The position numbers and the translations under genes were made by a program. DNA of 64,000 nucleotides, taken from the NCBI GenBank assembly GCA_040755615.1, contig JBFMAL010000008.1, positions 1-64,000 of the forward strand, read 5' to 3'. The notes below the pieces were generated by a model, which had not been told where the DNA came from, made no database searches, and saw only the letters and a program-made list of their open reading frames with translations. The stretch comes from DYEP01 sp040755615. GTDB lineage: Bacteria > Bacillota > Sulfobacillia > DUSP01 > DYEP01. The first letter of the stretch is position 1. Every line of letters begins with the position of its first letter. Positions 25,719-34,336 of this stretch are shown here, one piece after another.

Positions 25719-26033
25719 GTGAGGATCGAGCGACACCCTATTCTGACCTTCAGCAAGGGCCCCAAGGTTCAATTCTACTTCGAAGGTGAGCCACTGGAAG
25801 GATACGAAGGAGAACCCATCGCAGCTGCGCTCCACGCTGCAGGAATCAGATGTCTTCGTCATAGCCCGGTCAGGAACAGGCCTCGGGGCTTCTTTTGTGC
25901 TATTGGCAATTGTTCCTCCTGTCTCATGGTGGTTGACGGGATCCCCAACGTCAGGGTATGCGTTGAGAAGCTCCGCCCGGGCATGGACGTGCGGCGCCAG
26001 AAGGGGAAAGGTGATCTGCATGTTTCGGACTGA
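25719..26033 (+). CDS. [2Fe-2S] subunit of a split amine/imino-acid dehydrogenase
   Basis: A 104-residue protein of the Fer2_4 type (N-terminal domain of sarcosine oxidase alpha; HcnA-like). The segment GFFCAIGNCSSCLMVVDG with a later VRVC gives the Cx4Cx2C...C ligands of a plant-type [2Fe-2S] cluster. It begins with GTG at 25719 after GTGAGGG. The end overlaps the next gene by 14 bases. It should carry electrons between the FAD subunits of the complex encoded by 25719-29013. Confidence 0.82.
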   Translation: MRIERHPILTFSKGPKVQFYFEGEPLEGYEGEPIAAALHAAGIRCLRHSPVRNRPRGFFCAIGNCSSCLMVVDGIPNVRVCVEKLRPGMDVRRQKGKGDLHVSD

Positions 26034-27111
26034 ACTGGCCGTGGTCGGAGCAGGTCCGGCAGGCCTTTCAGCAGCGCTCGCCGCTGCCGAGTGCGGCGTC
26101 GCGACGCTGATTGTAGACAACGGCAGCACCCCCGGCGGCCAACTTGTAAAGCAGACGCACAAGTTTTTCGGGTCAAAGGCCGAGCACGCAGGCACCAGGG
26201 GGATAGATATCGCACGCCAGCTTGCCGATGAACTGCAAAGAAGCCCGGAAGTGGAGTACTGGCGTGAAAGTACGGCGCTCGGCTACTACGAGGACAGAGT
26301 ATTGCTGGTTGAACTCGAAGGCCGCGCGCTCCCGGTGCGCTGCGACGCGTTGGTGGTCGCCACAGGCGCAGCGGAACGTCATGTGGTATTTCCTGGCAAT
26401 GATTTGCCTGGCATCTACGGGGCCGGAGCGGTGCAAACGCTCATGAACGTCCACGGCGTAAAGCCCGGCGAGCGCGTGCTTATGGTGGGCGCCGGGAACA
26501 TCGGTCTCATCGTGTCGTACCAGCTGTTACAGGCCGGCGTTCAAGTGGCGGCCGTGGTGGAGGCGGCCCGGTCCATTGGCGGCTACGCGGTCCACGCATC
26601 CAAACTTCGCCGCCTGTCTGTCCCCATTCTCACATCTCACACCGTAAAAGAAGCGCACGGGCATGAGCAGCTCGAACGCGCGACTGTATGGCGGGTTGAC
26701 GAGACGTTTACCGGTGTGCCGGGGACTGAAATCGAGTTCGACGTTGACGTGATCTGCCTTGCGGTGGGGCTCTCACCGGTTACAGACCTGCTGTGGCAGA
26801 TTGGGTGCAAGATGAAATATGTCCCGGAACTCGGCGGACACGTACCGCTCAGAAATGAGAACATGCAGACGACTCGGAGCGAGGTGTTCGTAGCGGGAGA
26901 TGCATCAGGCGTGGAGGAGGGCTCCTCCGCAATGGTAACGGGCAGGCTGGCAGGCTATGCAGCAGCCGCTCACCTCGGCAAATGCCCCGACTTTGAAAGC
27001 AGAAAGAGAGAGTGCCAGCGCGCGCTGGATGCGCTCAGGGCAGGTCCTTCCGGACAGAAGGTGCGTACCGGACTCTCGACCGTCGTCTGGAGGGAGGCAG
27101 TCACGTGTTGA
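26020..27111 (+). CDS. FAD/NAD(P)-dependent oxidoreductase subunit (HcnB/SoxA-like)
   Basis: A 363-residue pyridine-nucleotide-disulfide-type flavoprotein. The FAD Rossmann motif is VVGAGPAGLSAALAAAE at the N-terminus, ATGAAERHVVFPGNDLPGI follows, the NAD(P) motif is MVGAGNIGLIVSYQLLQAG, and VFVAGDASGVEEG closes the FAD site. This subunit type occurs in heteromeric sarcosine, proline, octopine and HCN-forming dehydrogenases. The open frame extends up to 25786, but ATG at 26020 with AAAGGTGA fits the family start. The next gene begins inside its last codons. Confidence 0.85.
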   Translation: MFRTELAVVGAGPAGLSAALAAAECGVATLIVDNGSTPGGQLVKQTHKFFGSKAEHAGTRGIDIARQLADELQRSPEVEYWRESTALGYYEDRVLLVELEGRALPVRCDALVVATGAAERHVVFPGNDLPGIYGAGAVQTLMNVHGVKPGERVLMVGAGNIGLIVSYQLLQAGVQVAAVVEAARSIGGYAVHASKLRRLSVPILTSHTVKEAHGHEQLERATVWRVDETFTGVPGTEIEFDVDVICLAVGLSPVTDLLWQIGCKMKYVPELGGHVPLRNENMQTTRSEVFVAGDASGVEEGSSAMVTGRLAGYAAAAHLGKCPDFESRKRECQRALDALRAGPSGQKVRTGLSTVVWREAVTC

Positions 27112-27599
27112 AGAGTACAGGTATCCCCGAGAGAGAGCAGCTGGACGCGGTGACTCCCCCCGCGTCCCGCAGGAGCAAAGGACCTGTGGCGGTGTTTGAA
27201 TGCTTCGAACGTATACCCTGCGATCCGTGCTATCACGCATGCAAGCATGGGGCGGTCAAGGAGTTTTCAGACATCTGTGATGTGCCGGAAGTGGACTTTG
27301 AGCGCTGCACCGGGTGCGGGCTGTGCGTGGTGGCATGCCCTGGCCTTGCCATATTCATCCTGGACGAAACCCCTTCCGATCACGCTGTGGTCGGGATACC
27401 TTACGAAATGCTCCCCGTGCCGGAACCAGGACAGGAGGTCACGCTGCTTGACCGCGAAGGCCGTGACCTGGGAAAGGGACAGGTGAAGCAGGTAAGCCGG
27501 CCGGGCGTGGGAAGCGGAACGCTGCTGGTGAGGCTTAAGATACCGAAGGAGACGGTAGGAGACGTGAGGAGTTTTAGGCTGGAGCGGGGTATGTCATGA
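27105..27599 (+). CDS. dicluster [4Fe-4S] ferredoxin-like subunit
   Basis: A 164-residue protein with two cysteine groups: an atypical CFERIPCDPCYHAC and a canonical CTGCGLCVVACP. A C-terminal beta-rich part (about residues 90-164) has no family I can name. GTG at 27105 is set by GGGAGG at 27092-27097. It matches the ferredoxin-like gamma subunit described for archaeal dye-linked proline dehydrogenase complexes. ATGA coupling to the following gene indicates a stoichiometric complex. Confidence 0.75.
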   Translation: MLKSTGIPEREQLDAVTPPASRRSKGPVAVFECFERIPCDPCYHACKHGAVKEFSDICDVPEVDFERCTGCGLCVVACPGLAIFILDETPSDHAVVGIPYEMLPVPEPGQEVTLLDREGRDLGKGQVKQVSRPGVGSGTLLVRLKIPKETVGDVRSFRLERGMS

Positions 27600-27871
27600 G
27601 CAATGATGCGATCATTTGCAGGTGCGAGGACATTCTGCTCTCGGACATAAGGCGGCTTCTGGACGCAGGGCTCACTACGTTGGACGAGATCAAGAAGTTC
27701 TCAAGGTGCGGTATGGGACCCTGCCAGGGCAGGACATGCAGGTCGCTGTTGCTTGGGGAGATCGCGAGGTACCGGGGGATTCGCGTTCACGACCTTGAGC
27801 CAGGGCGCTTTAGACCACCGGCGAAGTCCGTTCCAATCAGCGCTTTCCTCGAAGGCGGGGAGGAGCCGTGA
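27596..27871 (+). CDS. BFD-like [2Fe-2S] subunit
   Basis: A 91-residue protein with ICRCEDILLSDI at the start and CGMGPCQGRTC later, the CxC...CxxxxC-type pattern of the bacterioferritin-associated-ferredoxin fold. In sarcosine-oxidase-like enzymes this domain is part of the alpha chain; here it is a separate gene, overlapping both neighbours by four bases. It likely relays electrons inside the complex. Confidence 0.8.
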   Translation: MSNDAIICRCEDILLSDIRRLLDAGLTTLDEIKKFSRCGMGPCQGRTCRSLLLGEIARYRGIRVHDLEPGRFRPPAKSVPISAFLEGGEEP

Positions 27872-29013
27872 CGCGCGCAGATATAGTAATAGTTGGCGGC
27901 GGGATAGTGGGGTGCTCCATCGCGTATCACCTGGCGCAACGTGGCATGCGCCGCGTCGTGGTGCTTGAGCGCTCACACATTGCTTCAGGGGCTACCGGAC
28001 GTTGCGGCGCCGGTGTACGGATGCAGTGGGGCACAAAGCCCAACTGCCTCGTGATGAAAGAAAGCATACGCATGCTTGAATGCTTGGAGCAGGAACTCTG
28101 CTATCCTCATGGAATAGCTTTCAAGCAAAAGGGATACCTGTTTTTGGCCCACTCCGAAGCCCAGCTGGTGCAGTTTCAGAAAAACGTCCAGCTTCAAAAC
28201 AGCCTTGGCATTCCGTCAGAGATCGTGGGCCCGAGGGAGATGAAACGCATCGCCCCGCTTCTTGATACCACAGGGATCGTGGGGGGCAGCTACTGTTCAA
28301 AAGATGGACATTGCGACCCGTTCCACACCACCCGCGCCTACGCACTAGCTGCGATGAGGCTCGGGGTGACGATACTTCAGCACACCGAACTGCAGTCGGT
28401 CACGAAGAGACCCGAGGGCACGTTCAGGTTGAGCACAAGCGCAGGAGAGATGGAAGCGCCTGTGCTGGTCAACGCTGCCGGGGCTTGGTCAGGCCATGTA
28501 GGAAGGATGCTCGGTGTCGAGCTACCGGTGTACTCGGAGCGTCACCAGATACTCGTGACCGAGCAAGTCGAGCGGGTACTGGACCCGATGATCATCTCGC
28601 TTCACGAAGGGCTGTACTGCCAGCAGACCCCGGATGGCAGTTTTATAATGGGGCTCGGCGATCCAAACGAGCCCAAGGGCATTGATCACGGGCACACGTG
28701 GCAGTTTCTCTTCGCAATATCAAGAAAGATCGCCCGGCTCTTGCCAGGCATCGCTGGAGTACGCATACTCAGGCAGTGGTCCGGTCTATACAACATGTCT
28801 CCCGATCGCCAAGCGATTCTTGGAGCCGTGGACGATGTCCCCGGGTTCTACGTGGCTTGCGGGTTCAGCGGGCACGGCTTCATGATGGCTCCGGCCATAT
28901 CCGAATCGATGGCAGATATCATTCTCGGGGGCACGCCGAGGGTGCCGATAGACGTGTACGGTCTTGACCGGTTCAAGAATGGAAATCTGTTTTATGAACC
29001 GTCGGTGGTCTAA
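27868..29013 (+). CDS. FAD-dependent amino/imino-acid oxidoreductase (DAO family; SoxB/HcnC/PDH-beta-like)
   Basis: A 381-residue D-amino-acid-oxidase-fold flavoprotein that carries the substrate site of the complex. IVIVGGGIVGCSIAYHLAQRG binds FAD, ASGATGRCGAGVRMQWG follows as in SoxB-type proteins, and VNAAGAWSGHVG and ACGFSGHGFMMAPAISE close the fold. Close family functions include sarcosine, L-proline, hydroxyproline, octopine and glycine (HCN synthase) oxidation. No gene for a folate-binding GcvT-like domain is found next to it, which argues against a methyl-transferring sarcosine oxidase. GTG at 27868 overlaps the BFD stop. The substrate is unknown. Confidence 0.85.
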   Translation: MTRADIVIVGGGIVGCSIAYHLAQRGMRRVVVLERSHIASGATGRCGAGVRMQWGTKPNCLVMKESIRMLECLEQELCYPHGIAFKQKGYLFLAHSEAQLVQFQKNVQLQNSLGIPSEIVGPREMKRIAPLLDTTGIVGGSYCSKDGHCDPFHTTRAYALAAMRLGVTILQHTELQSVTKRPEGTFRLSTSAGEMEAPVLVNAAGAWSGHVGRMLGVELPVYSERHQILVTEQVERVLDPMIISLHEGLYCQQTPDGSFIMGLGDPNEPKGIDHGHTWQFLFAISRKIARLLPGIAGVRILRQWSGLYNMSPDRQAILGAVDDVPGFYVACGFSGHGFMMAPAISESMADIILGGTPRVPIDVYGLDRFKNGNLFYEPSVV

Positions 29014-29033
29014 TAATCACGGAGGTGAAGACG

Positions 29034-29450
29034 TTGAGACTTTCAAAAAGGGACGAACTCTGTTCGGGCTGCAGGAGCTGCATCTTGGTCTGCTCAATGG
29101 AGAACTTCCTGAAGGCAGACCCCACGCTCGCTGCACTCCGGATAAAGGGGCATTTTCCCGTTCCCGGGAAATATGAGGTGGTGCTTTGCGACCAATGCGG
29201 GGAGTGCGAAAAAGCCTGCCCCACCGGAGCCATTTATGCCGACGGCGAAGCGTATCGCGTCAAGCCCGAAGAGTGCATTGCGTGCATGGCGTGCATCGAG
29301 GCCTGCCCGAAAGGCGCCATCTGGTTTAACCAGGCGCTGGGCGCTCCGGTAAAATGCGTGCTGTGCGGCGAGTGCGTGCGCTATTGCCCGCGACAGGCCA
29401 TCGTGGACGAGACCGGAGAAGTCAAGTGGGGAGGTGAACAGGCATGCTAG
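29034..29450 (+). CDS. four-cluster ferredoxin, partner of the aldehyde oxidoreductase
   Basis: A 138-residue polyferredoxin with four CxxCxxCxxxC groups: CSGCRSCILVC, CDQCGECEKAC, CIACMACIEAC and CVLCGECVRYC, enough for four [4Fe-4S] clusters. It is of the HycB/AOR-associated type that takes electrons from the tungsten enzyme. TTG at 29034 sits at a normal distance from GGAGGTGA; the GTG at 29025 is part of that ribosome-binding site. It starts 20 bases after the amine oxidoreductase and overlaps the AOR gene, linking the two enzymes in one transcript. Confidence 0.85.
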   Translation: MRLSKRDELCSGCRSCILVCSMENFLKADPTLAALRIKGHFPVPGKYEVVLCDQCGECEKACPTGAIYADGEAYRVKPEECIACMACIEACPKGAIWFNQALGAPVKCVLCGECVRYCPRQAIVDETGEVKWGGEQAC

Positions 29451-31276
29451 GAGGGTACATGGGCAAGGGGCTACGCGTGAACCTTACATCGCGAAAGAGC
29501 TCCACGTTTGATATCCCCGAGGACTGGGCAAGGCGGTTCCTCGGCGGCCGCGGTTTCGCAGCTAAGATCCTTTATGACCAGCTGGATGCAGGCACCGACC
29601 CGCTCTCACCTGAGAACAAACTGGTAGTGGCCACAGGACCGCTCTCGGGGCTCTTCCTCCCGGGGAGCGGTAAGCTGACGTTTGCCTGCAAGTCTCCCGC
29701 AACAGGCGGGTACGCCGATGCCAACGTAGGCGGACATCTGGGGCCTGAGATCAAGTATGCCGGGTATGACGTGATCGTAGTTGAAGGAAAGGCGGCCGCT
29801 CCCTCGGTGCTGGTCATCGAGGACGACCGCGTGTCCATACGCGACGGCTCCCGCTACTGGGGGCTCGGTGCCATCGAAACAGAAAAGGCGTTGAAAGATG
29901 ACCTCGGCGAGGCGTTCCAGTGCGCAGTCATAGGCCCCGCCGGCGAAAACCTTGTGAAGTATGCGTGCATATCGCATGACTTCGGCAGGCAAGCCGGCCG
30001 CTGCGGTGTGGGCGCGGTAATGGGCAGCAAGAACCTGAAAGCTATCGCAGTTTCTGGCACGCGGGCCATCCCGCTGGCCAAGCCGAAAGAAGCGCTGGAG
30101 AAGGGCAAACAGATGTACCTGTCGTGCTTCTCCAAGCCCGGGTTTTACGAGTGGACTCCCTACGGCACCGCGGGGGTGACCGACTGGGTGAACGAGGTGG
30201 GCAGTTTCCCCACCAAGAACTTTTACACCGGCTACTTCGAGCACCACAAGCAAATCAACGGCCAGGCACTCAAAGAGCGGATCCTGGTCACCGATAAGGG
30301 TTGCTTTGGCTGTCCAATACCTTGCGGCAAGTACTCCCGCACGCGGTGGCAGGGCAAAGAGGTCATGGTCGAGGGTCCGGAGTACGAGACCATCGCGATG
30401 CTGGGCGGTAACTGCTGCCTTAAGACTATTGAGGATGTGGCGTACGCCAACTACGCATGTGACGAGCTGGGCCTTGACACCATCTCTGCGGGCAATGTAC
30501 TGGCCTTCGCCATGGAGTGTTATGAGAAAGGATTGCTCACCAGGGAAGAGGTGGGCCGAGAGATCAGATTCGGAGACCTTGAAAGCGTGGTATTTCTGCT
30601 GTCGGAGATCGCAGCTCGCCGCGGCGTAGGCGCACTGCTTGCAGAAGGCGTGAAGGTCGCTGCCGAACGCATCGGACAGGGGTCTGAGCGATTTGCTATC
30701 CATGTGAAGGGACTTGAAGTCTCAGGTTACGAGCCGAGGTACGCGCCTGCTATGCTGCTTGCGTACATGACCGCTGATGTAGGTGCCCACCACAACAGGG
30801 CGTGGGCGATCACCTACGACGTAGCGGTGGGTAGAGACTCGCTTGAGGGAAAGGCGGAGAAGGTTATAGAGCTTCAGCACATAAGGCCGCTGTTTGACGC
30901 GCTCGGGCTCTGCCGCCTGCAGTGGGTGGAAATAGGATTCGAGCTGCATCACTACGGTGAGATCTTCCCGCTGGTCACGGGCATAGACTACGGTTGGGAA
31001 GACCTGATCCGTGCTTCCGAACGCATATGGAACCTGACGCGCCTGTTTAATATCAAGCATATCGCAGGTTTCGGTCGGAAGTATGACAGCGCTCCTCCGC
31101 GGTTCCTCGAGGAGCCTATGCCCTCAGGGCCAGTAGAAGGTAAACTCACTGGCGCAAAGAGCGCCGAACAGCTGCTGGACCGCTACTACCAGCTCAGGGG
31201 ATGGAGCCCGGACGGCATACCTACGAAGCAAACGCTGGCTGAGCTAGACCTTATTGAGGAAGGCGCAGCATATTAA
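29444..31276 (+). CDS. aor: aldehyde:ferredoxin oxidoreductase (tungsten-pterin type)
   Basis: A 610-residue AOR that oxidises aldehydes to carboxylates with reduction of ferredoxin, through a bis-pterin tungsten site and one [4Fe-4S] cluster. The cluster cysteines are C287, C290 and C294 in CFGCPIPC and C490 in LGLCRLQW, matching the spacing of the Pyrococcus enzyme. N-terminal GGRGFAAKILYD, GGYADANVGGHLGPEIKYAG and CGVGAVMGSKNLKA are family landmarks. Length is typical. ATG at 29444 after GGAGGTGA gives the usual MLGGYMGKGLRVNLT start; an ATG at 29459 is a shorter alternative. A MoaD-like gene downstream fits cofactor supply. Confidence 0.95.
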   Translation: MLGGYMGKGLRVNLTSRKSSTFDIPEDWARRFLGGRGFAAKILYDQLDAGTDPLSPENKLVVATGPLSGLFLPGSGKLTFACKSPATGGYADANVGGHLGPEIKYAGYDVIVVEGKAAAPSVLVIEDDRVSIRDGSRYWGLGAIETEKALKDDLGEAFQCAVIGPAGENLVKYACISHDFGRQAGRCGVGAVMGSKNLKAIAVSGTRAIPLAKPKEALEKGKQMYLSCFSKPGFYEWTPYGTAGVTDWVNEVGSFPTKNFYTGYFEHHKQINGQALKERILVTDKGCFGCPIPCGKYSRTRWQGKEVMVEGPEYETIAMLGGNCCLKTIEDVAYANYACDELGLDTISAGNVLAFAMECYEKGLLTREEVGREIRFGDLESVVFLLSEIAARRGVGALLAEGVKVAAERIGQGSERFAIHVKGLEVSGYEPRYAPAMLLAYMTADVGAHHNRAWAITYDVAVGRDSLEGKAEKVIELQHIRPLFDALGLCRLQWVEIGFELHHYGEIFPLVTGIDYGWEDLIRASERIWNLTRLFNIKHIAGFGRKYDSAPPRFLEEPMPSGPVEGKLTGAKSAEQLLDRYYQLRGWSPDGIPTKQTLAELDLIEEGAAY

Positions 31277-31287
31277 CCGACTGGAGG

Positions 31288-31312
31288 GCCGGGGCCCCCA
31301 GAGGGTCCCGGC
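31288..31312 (+). promoter_or_regulatory. GC-rich hairpin between aor and the MoaD-like gene
   Basis: GCCGGGGCCC (31288-31297) pairs with GGGTCCCGGC (31303-31312), ten pairs with one G-U and a five-base loop. No U-tract follows, so it is more likely an mRNA-stabilising or partial-attenuation element than a full terminator. Confidence 0.45.
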
Positions 31313-31341
31313 ACGGCCCGCACAGGCCATGAGGTGAGATA

Positions 31342-31575
31342 ATGGACTACGTAAGCTTTACCATACACGGACACGCGCGGGAATACTTCCCGTCCAAAGA
31401 GCGATTCAGGCACAAGGTGACCGGTGAGACTACTGTGAGAAAGGTGCTTGAACATCTTGGTGTGAACCCGCTTCTCGTCATGTACGTCGTGAAAAACGGA
31501 AAGCGGGTCTCGCTTGACGATCCCATCACCGGAGGAGACGAAGTGGTGCTCATCACTCCGGCAGCAGGTGGTTGA
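31342..31575 (+). CDS. MoaD/ThiS-family sulfur-carrier protein
   Basis: A 77-residue beta-grasp protein ending in PAAGG, the C-terminal Gly-Gly that is activated as thiocarboxylate. ETTVRKVLEHLGV and GGDEVVLITPAAGG fit the MoaD/ThiS/SAMP fold. MoaD-like genes often accompany tungsten aldehyde oxidoreductases, where they supply sulfur for the pterin cofactor. GAGGTGAGATA precedes the ATG at 31342. Confidence 0.85.
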   Translation: MDYVSFTIHGHAREYFPSKERFRHKVTGETTVRKVLEHLGVNPLLVMYVVKNGKRVSLDDPITGGDEVVLITPAAGG

Positions 31576-31828
31576 AGTCCGTGCGAGTATGTGACTGGCG
31601 GTAAAGAGGGTACATGGCATATCGCCCCTTCTTACGACCACAGACCCTTCACTCCTTGCGGGCTTGGTATCGCCGCTTTCGCCGTGAGTAAGGTGGCGAC
31701 CGGACCGCTTTCACTTCACCCAGCCGGCAGTTGCTTCACGGAGAGGGTGTTCCACCGTCTGGATGTTCTCTCACTTGCGGCGTGAGCAAGAGGTCCGCAA
31801 CTTGATTCAGGCAAGGAGACGATGCAAT

Positions 31829-32722
31829 TTGGAGCTTTCAAAGATTACTGAAGGAGTCTACGCCGTGCTGGGAAGCACGACTGTGGCGGGTGTCGTCTGT
31901 AACCCTGACAGAGAGGCGTTGCTTGTGGATACGGGCCTTGACGAGTCGGCGGCAAGAAAGCTCACCAGGATACTGGGTGAGGCAGGCATGGTGATACGGT
32001 GGATCTTCAACACTCACGCCCATGCCGACCATTTTGGCGGAAACCGTTTCATCGTGGAGCGCACAGGGGCGAAGGTGTACGCCCCGGCGCTTGAAGCTGG
32101 GGTGATCCAGTGTCCTGTGCTTGAACCGATGTACCTCTACGGCGGGGCCATGCCCCCACGAAACTTGCGGAACAAGTTTCTTGAGGCCGAAGCCTCGACA
32201 GTCACTGAGGTGGCATACCGTGGGCCGATGCGCATCGGGGGAATCGAACTTGAGGTCGTGCCGCTTCCGGGACACAGTATAAATCAGATGGGCTTGGCCC
32301 TGAAAGGAGTGTTATTCTGCGGTGACGCATTCCTCAGCGAAAGTACCATGGCCAAGCACGGCGTGCCTTTCAACGTGGACATCCAGGCGCACCTTCGCAC
32401 GCTAGATTTTCTCGCAGGGCAGGACATCACGCTGGTATGCGCACACGGCAGCATTTACAGGGACCCAAAGAGTATTATCGCTGCGAACCGGCAACGCGTG
32501 TATGAAACGGCAGACGCAGTGCTTCAGTTGCTCGAAAGCCCGTGCAAGACGGATGAGATCATGCGGCTCACCTGTGAGAAGTTCGGCGTCTCGATACAGG
32601 CGCCCAGCCAGTACTACCTGATGAAATGCGCAGTATCTGCCATCCTGACCTACCTTTTTAACCAGGGGCAGCTCTCGATGGCGGTTGAGCAGGGGACGCT
32701 GCTATGGCATAGGAAGACTTAG
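31829..32722 (+). CDS. metallo-beta-lactamase-fold hydrolase
   Basis: A 297-residue MBL-fold protein with THAHADHFGG (the HxHxDH metal motif), LPGHSINQMG, FCGDAFLS and a later VCAHGSIY. The C-terminal 80 residues look like the helical extension found in hydroxyacylglutathione- or lactonase-like MBL proteins. TTG at 31829 lies ten bases after AAGGAG; the frame is open earlier, to 31763, without a ribosome-binding site. About 250 bases between it and the MoaD-like gene contain nothing I can identify. It may hydrolyse a thioester or lactone of the pathway. Confidence 0.8.
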   Translation: MELSKITEGVYAVLGSTTVAGVVCNPDREALLVDTGLDESAARKLTRILGEAGMVIRWIFNTHAHADHFGGNRFIVERTGAKVYAPALEAGVIQCPVLEPMYLYGGAMPPRNLRNKFLEAEASTVTEVAYRGPMRIGGIELEVVPLPGHSINQMGLALKGVLFCGDAFLSESTMAKHGVPFNVDIQAHLRTLDFLAGQDITLVCAHGSIYRDPKSIIAANRQRVYETADAVLQLLESPCKTDEIMRLTCEKFGVSIQAPSQYYLMKCAVSAILTYLFNQGQLSMAVEQGTLLWHRKT

Positions 32723-32746
32723 CCTATTACCGGGAGCTGATCGATT

Positions 32747-33730
32747 GTGAAAGTAGTTGTAACCGAGCACGTATTCACAGACCTCAACATCACTGAAGAA
32801 GTGCTTGCGCCGACTGGGGCTGAGCTGGTGTTTGTGCCCGATCCGACTCCGGCCGTCGTGCTGTCGCATGCCAAAGACGCTGATGCACTGCTTGTATGCT
32901 GGACGCCCATAGGCAGGGAAATCATCTCAGGCCTTGAAAGGTGCCGTGCCATTGTCCGATTTGGCATTGGCGTCAACAACATTGATATTGCTTCTGCCAC
33001 GTCCGCCGGCATTATCGTAGCGAATGTGCCGGATTACTGCATTGACGAGGTGTCCGACCACGCGCTGGCGCTTCTTTTATGCGCTGCCAGAAAGGTCATA
33101 CCCATGGACAGGAGCGTCCGCAGCGGTACCTGGGACCACAGGCTGTTTTCGCCAGTTTTTAGGTTCCGGGGCAAGCGAGCGGGGCTTCTGGGCTTCGGCC
33201 GGATACCGAGGTGCCTTGCTGGGAAACTCAAGGCACTAGGCATGCAAGTAGTCGCATTCGACCCTTATGTAAAGTCCGAGGACGCCGCAGATGCAGGGGT
33301 CTCTCTGGTTGGACTTGAAGAGCTGCTCCGTACCTCCGATTACGTCTCAATTCATGCCCCAGCCACGCCGGAGACGCGGCACATCATCAACGGAGCCACG
33401 CTGCGGATGATGAAACCCACGGCGATACTCGTTAACACAGCGCGGGGAGACCTCGTAGACCAGGTGGCGCTGGCAAAAGCACTGAAAGAAGGGGTAATAG
33501 CGGCAGCTGCGCTGGATGTGTTGTGGGACGAAGGCATAAGCCCGGATGACCCGCTGCTTGCATGTGACAACCTGATACTCACGCCTCACGCCGCGTTTTA
33601 TTCTGAAGAATCGTCCGCGGAGCTCCAAAGAAAAGGTGCCGAGCAGGCGCGCATGGCACTTGAAGGTAAAGTCCCCGTCTATACGCTGAATAAGGAGATC
33701 GCGGAACGCTGGCTGAAGCGCTGGGGTTGA
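32747..33730 (+). CDS. D-2-hydroxyacid dehydrogenase family protein (phosphoglycerate-dehydrogenase/CtBP-like)
   Basis: A 327-residue NAD-dependent dehydrogenase. The catalytic Arg is in NTARGDLVD, the His in LTPHAAFYSEES and the acidic residue around DVLWDEG. The dinucleotide motif reads GLLGFGRIPRCLAGK, i.e. GxGxxP in place of GxGxxG: the third glycine is proline. This is unusual and could affect cofactor binding. GTG at 32747 is the start, eight bases after a GGGAG-like site. It is close to the MBL gene (24 bases) and the cupin gene (45 bases). Confidence 0.85.
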   Translation: MKVVVTEHVFTDLNITEEVLAPTGAELVFVPDPTPAVVLSHAKDADALLVCWTPIGREIISGLERCRAIVRFGIGVNNIDIASATSAGIIVANVPDYCIDEVSDHALALLLCAARKVIPMDRSVRSGTWDHRLFSPVFRFRGKRAGLLGFGRIPRCLAGKLKALGMQVVAFDPYVKSEDAADAGVSLVGLEELLRTSDYVSIHAPATPETRHIINGATLRMMKPTAILVNTARGDLVDQVALAKALKEGVIAAAALDVLWDEGISPDDPLLACDNLILTPHAAFYSEESSAELQRKGAEQARMALEGKVPVYTLNKEIAERWLKRWG

Positions 33731-33775
33731 CGTCCAGCGTTTATCTCCAAGAAACAAGAATGCGAGGTGATTACC

Positions 33776-34156
33776 ATGTACATCACCCATCTGTCAAGTA
33801 TCCCAGAGGAAAGCCTGAAACCCGGCGAAAACCCAGCGGTCGCCCCCGGTACGGTCCGGTGGCTGATCGCGGAGACTGACGGAGCGCCCACGTTTGAGAT
33901 GAGGTGCTTCACGCTGAGGTCATGCGGCACCACCCCCTGGCACAGTCACCCGTGGGAGCACGAAGTGTTCGTCTTGTCCGGCAAAGGCTACATCAGGAGC
34001 GAAGTGGGCGAGCAAGAGCTCCGTCACGGCCATGCCGTGCTGGTAAGTCCCAGCGAGTGGCACCAGTTCAGGGCGGGTGAAGAGGGGGAGTTCACCTTCA
34101 TCTGCATAGTTCCAAAAGGCACGCGGGCCTGCTCCCTGGATCCGGGCAAGCGCTAG
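33776..34156 (+). CDS. cupin-domain protein
   Basis: A 126-residue single cupin barrel. Motif 1 is in PWHSHPWEHEVFVLSGKG (His, His, Glu, metal ligands) and motif 2 in LVSPSEWHQFRAG. Such small cupins are metal-dependent isomerases, dioxygenases or binding proteins; the role here is not known. ATG at 33776 follows GAGGTGA; a GTG at 33767 lies inside that site. Confidence 0.8.
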   Translation: MYITHLSSIPEESLKPGENPAVAPGTVRWLIAETDGAPTFEMRCFTLRSCGTTPWHSHPWEHEVFVLSGKGYIRSEVGEQELRHGHAVLVSPSEWHQFRAGEEGEFTFICIVPKGTRACSLDPGKR

Positions 34157-34336
34157 GCCGGACCGCCTTCGCAGGTTGTCCGCAAAGACAAATCGGTGTC
34201 TGCAAAGTTGGCACAGATAACAAAGGATATAGATGGCGGGCGATAGAAGTCTGATACGATTTGAGCCGGAGGGAGGAAATCCGTTGGGGTAGACAGCGAG
34301 TATGGCAGGCTGCTTCACGTTGCGTTATGCGAGCCT

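Noticed and set aside
29606..30703. Long minus-strand frame inside the AOR gene (365 codons)
   Set aside because: It is a shadow of the AOR coding region on the other strand, a usual effect of GC-rich codon use. The peptide is His/Arg/Leu-rich without motifs.
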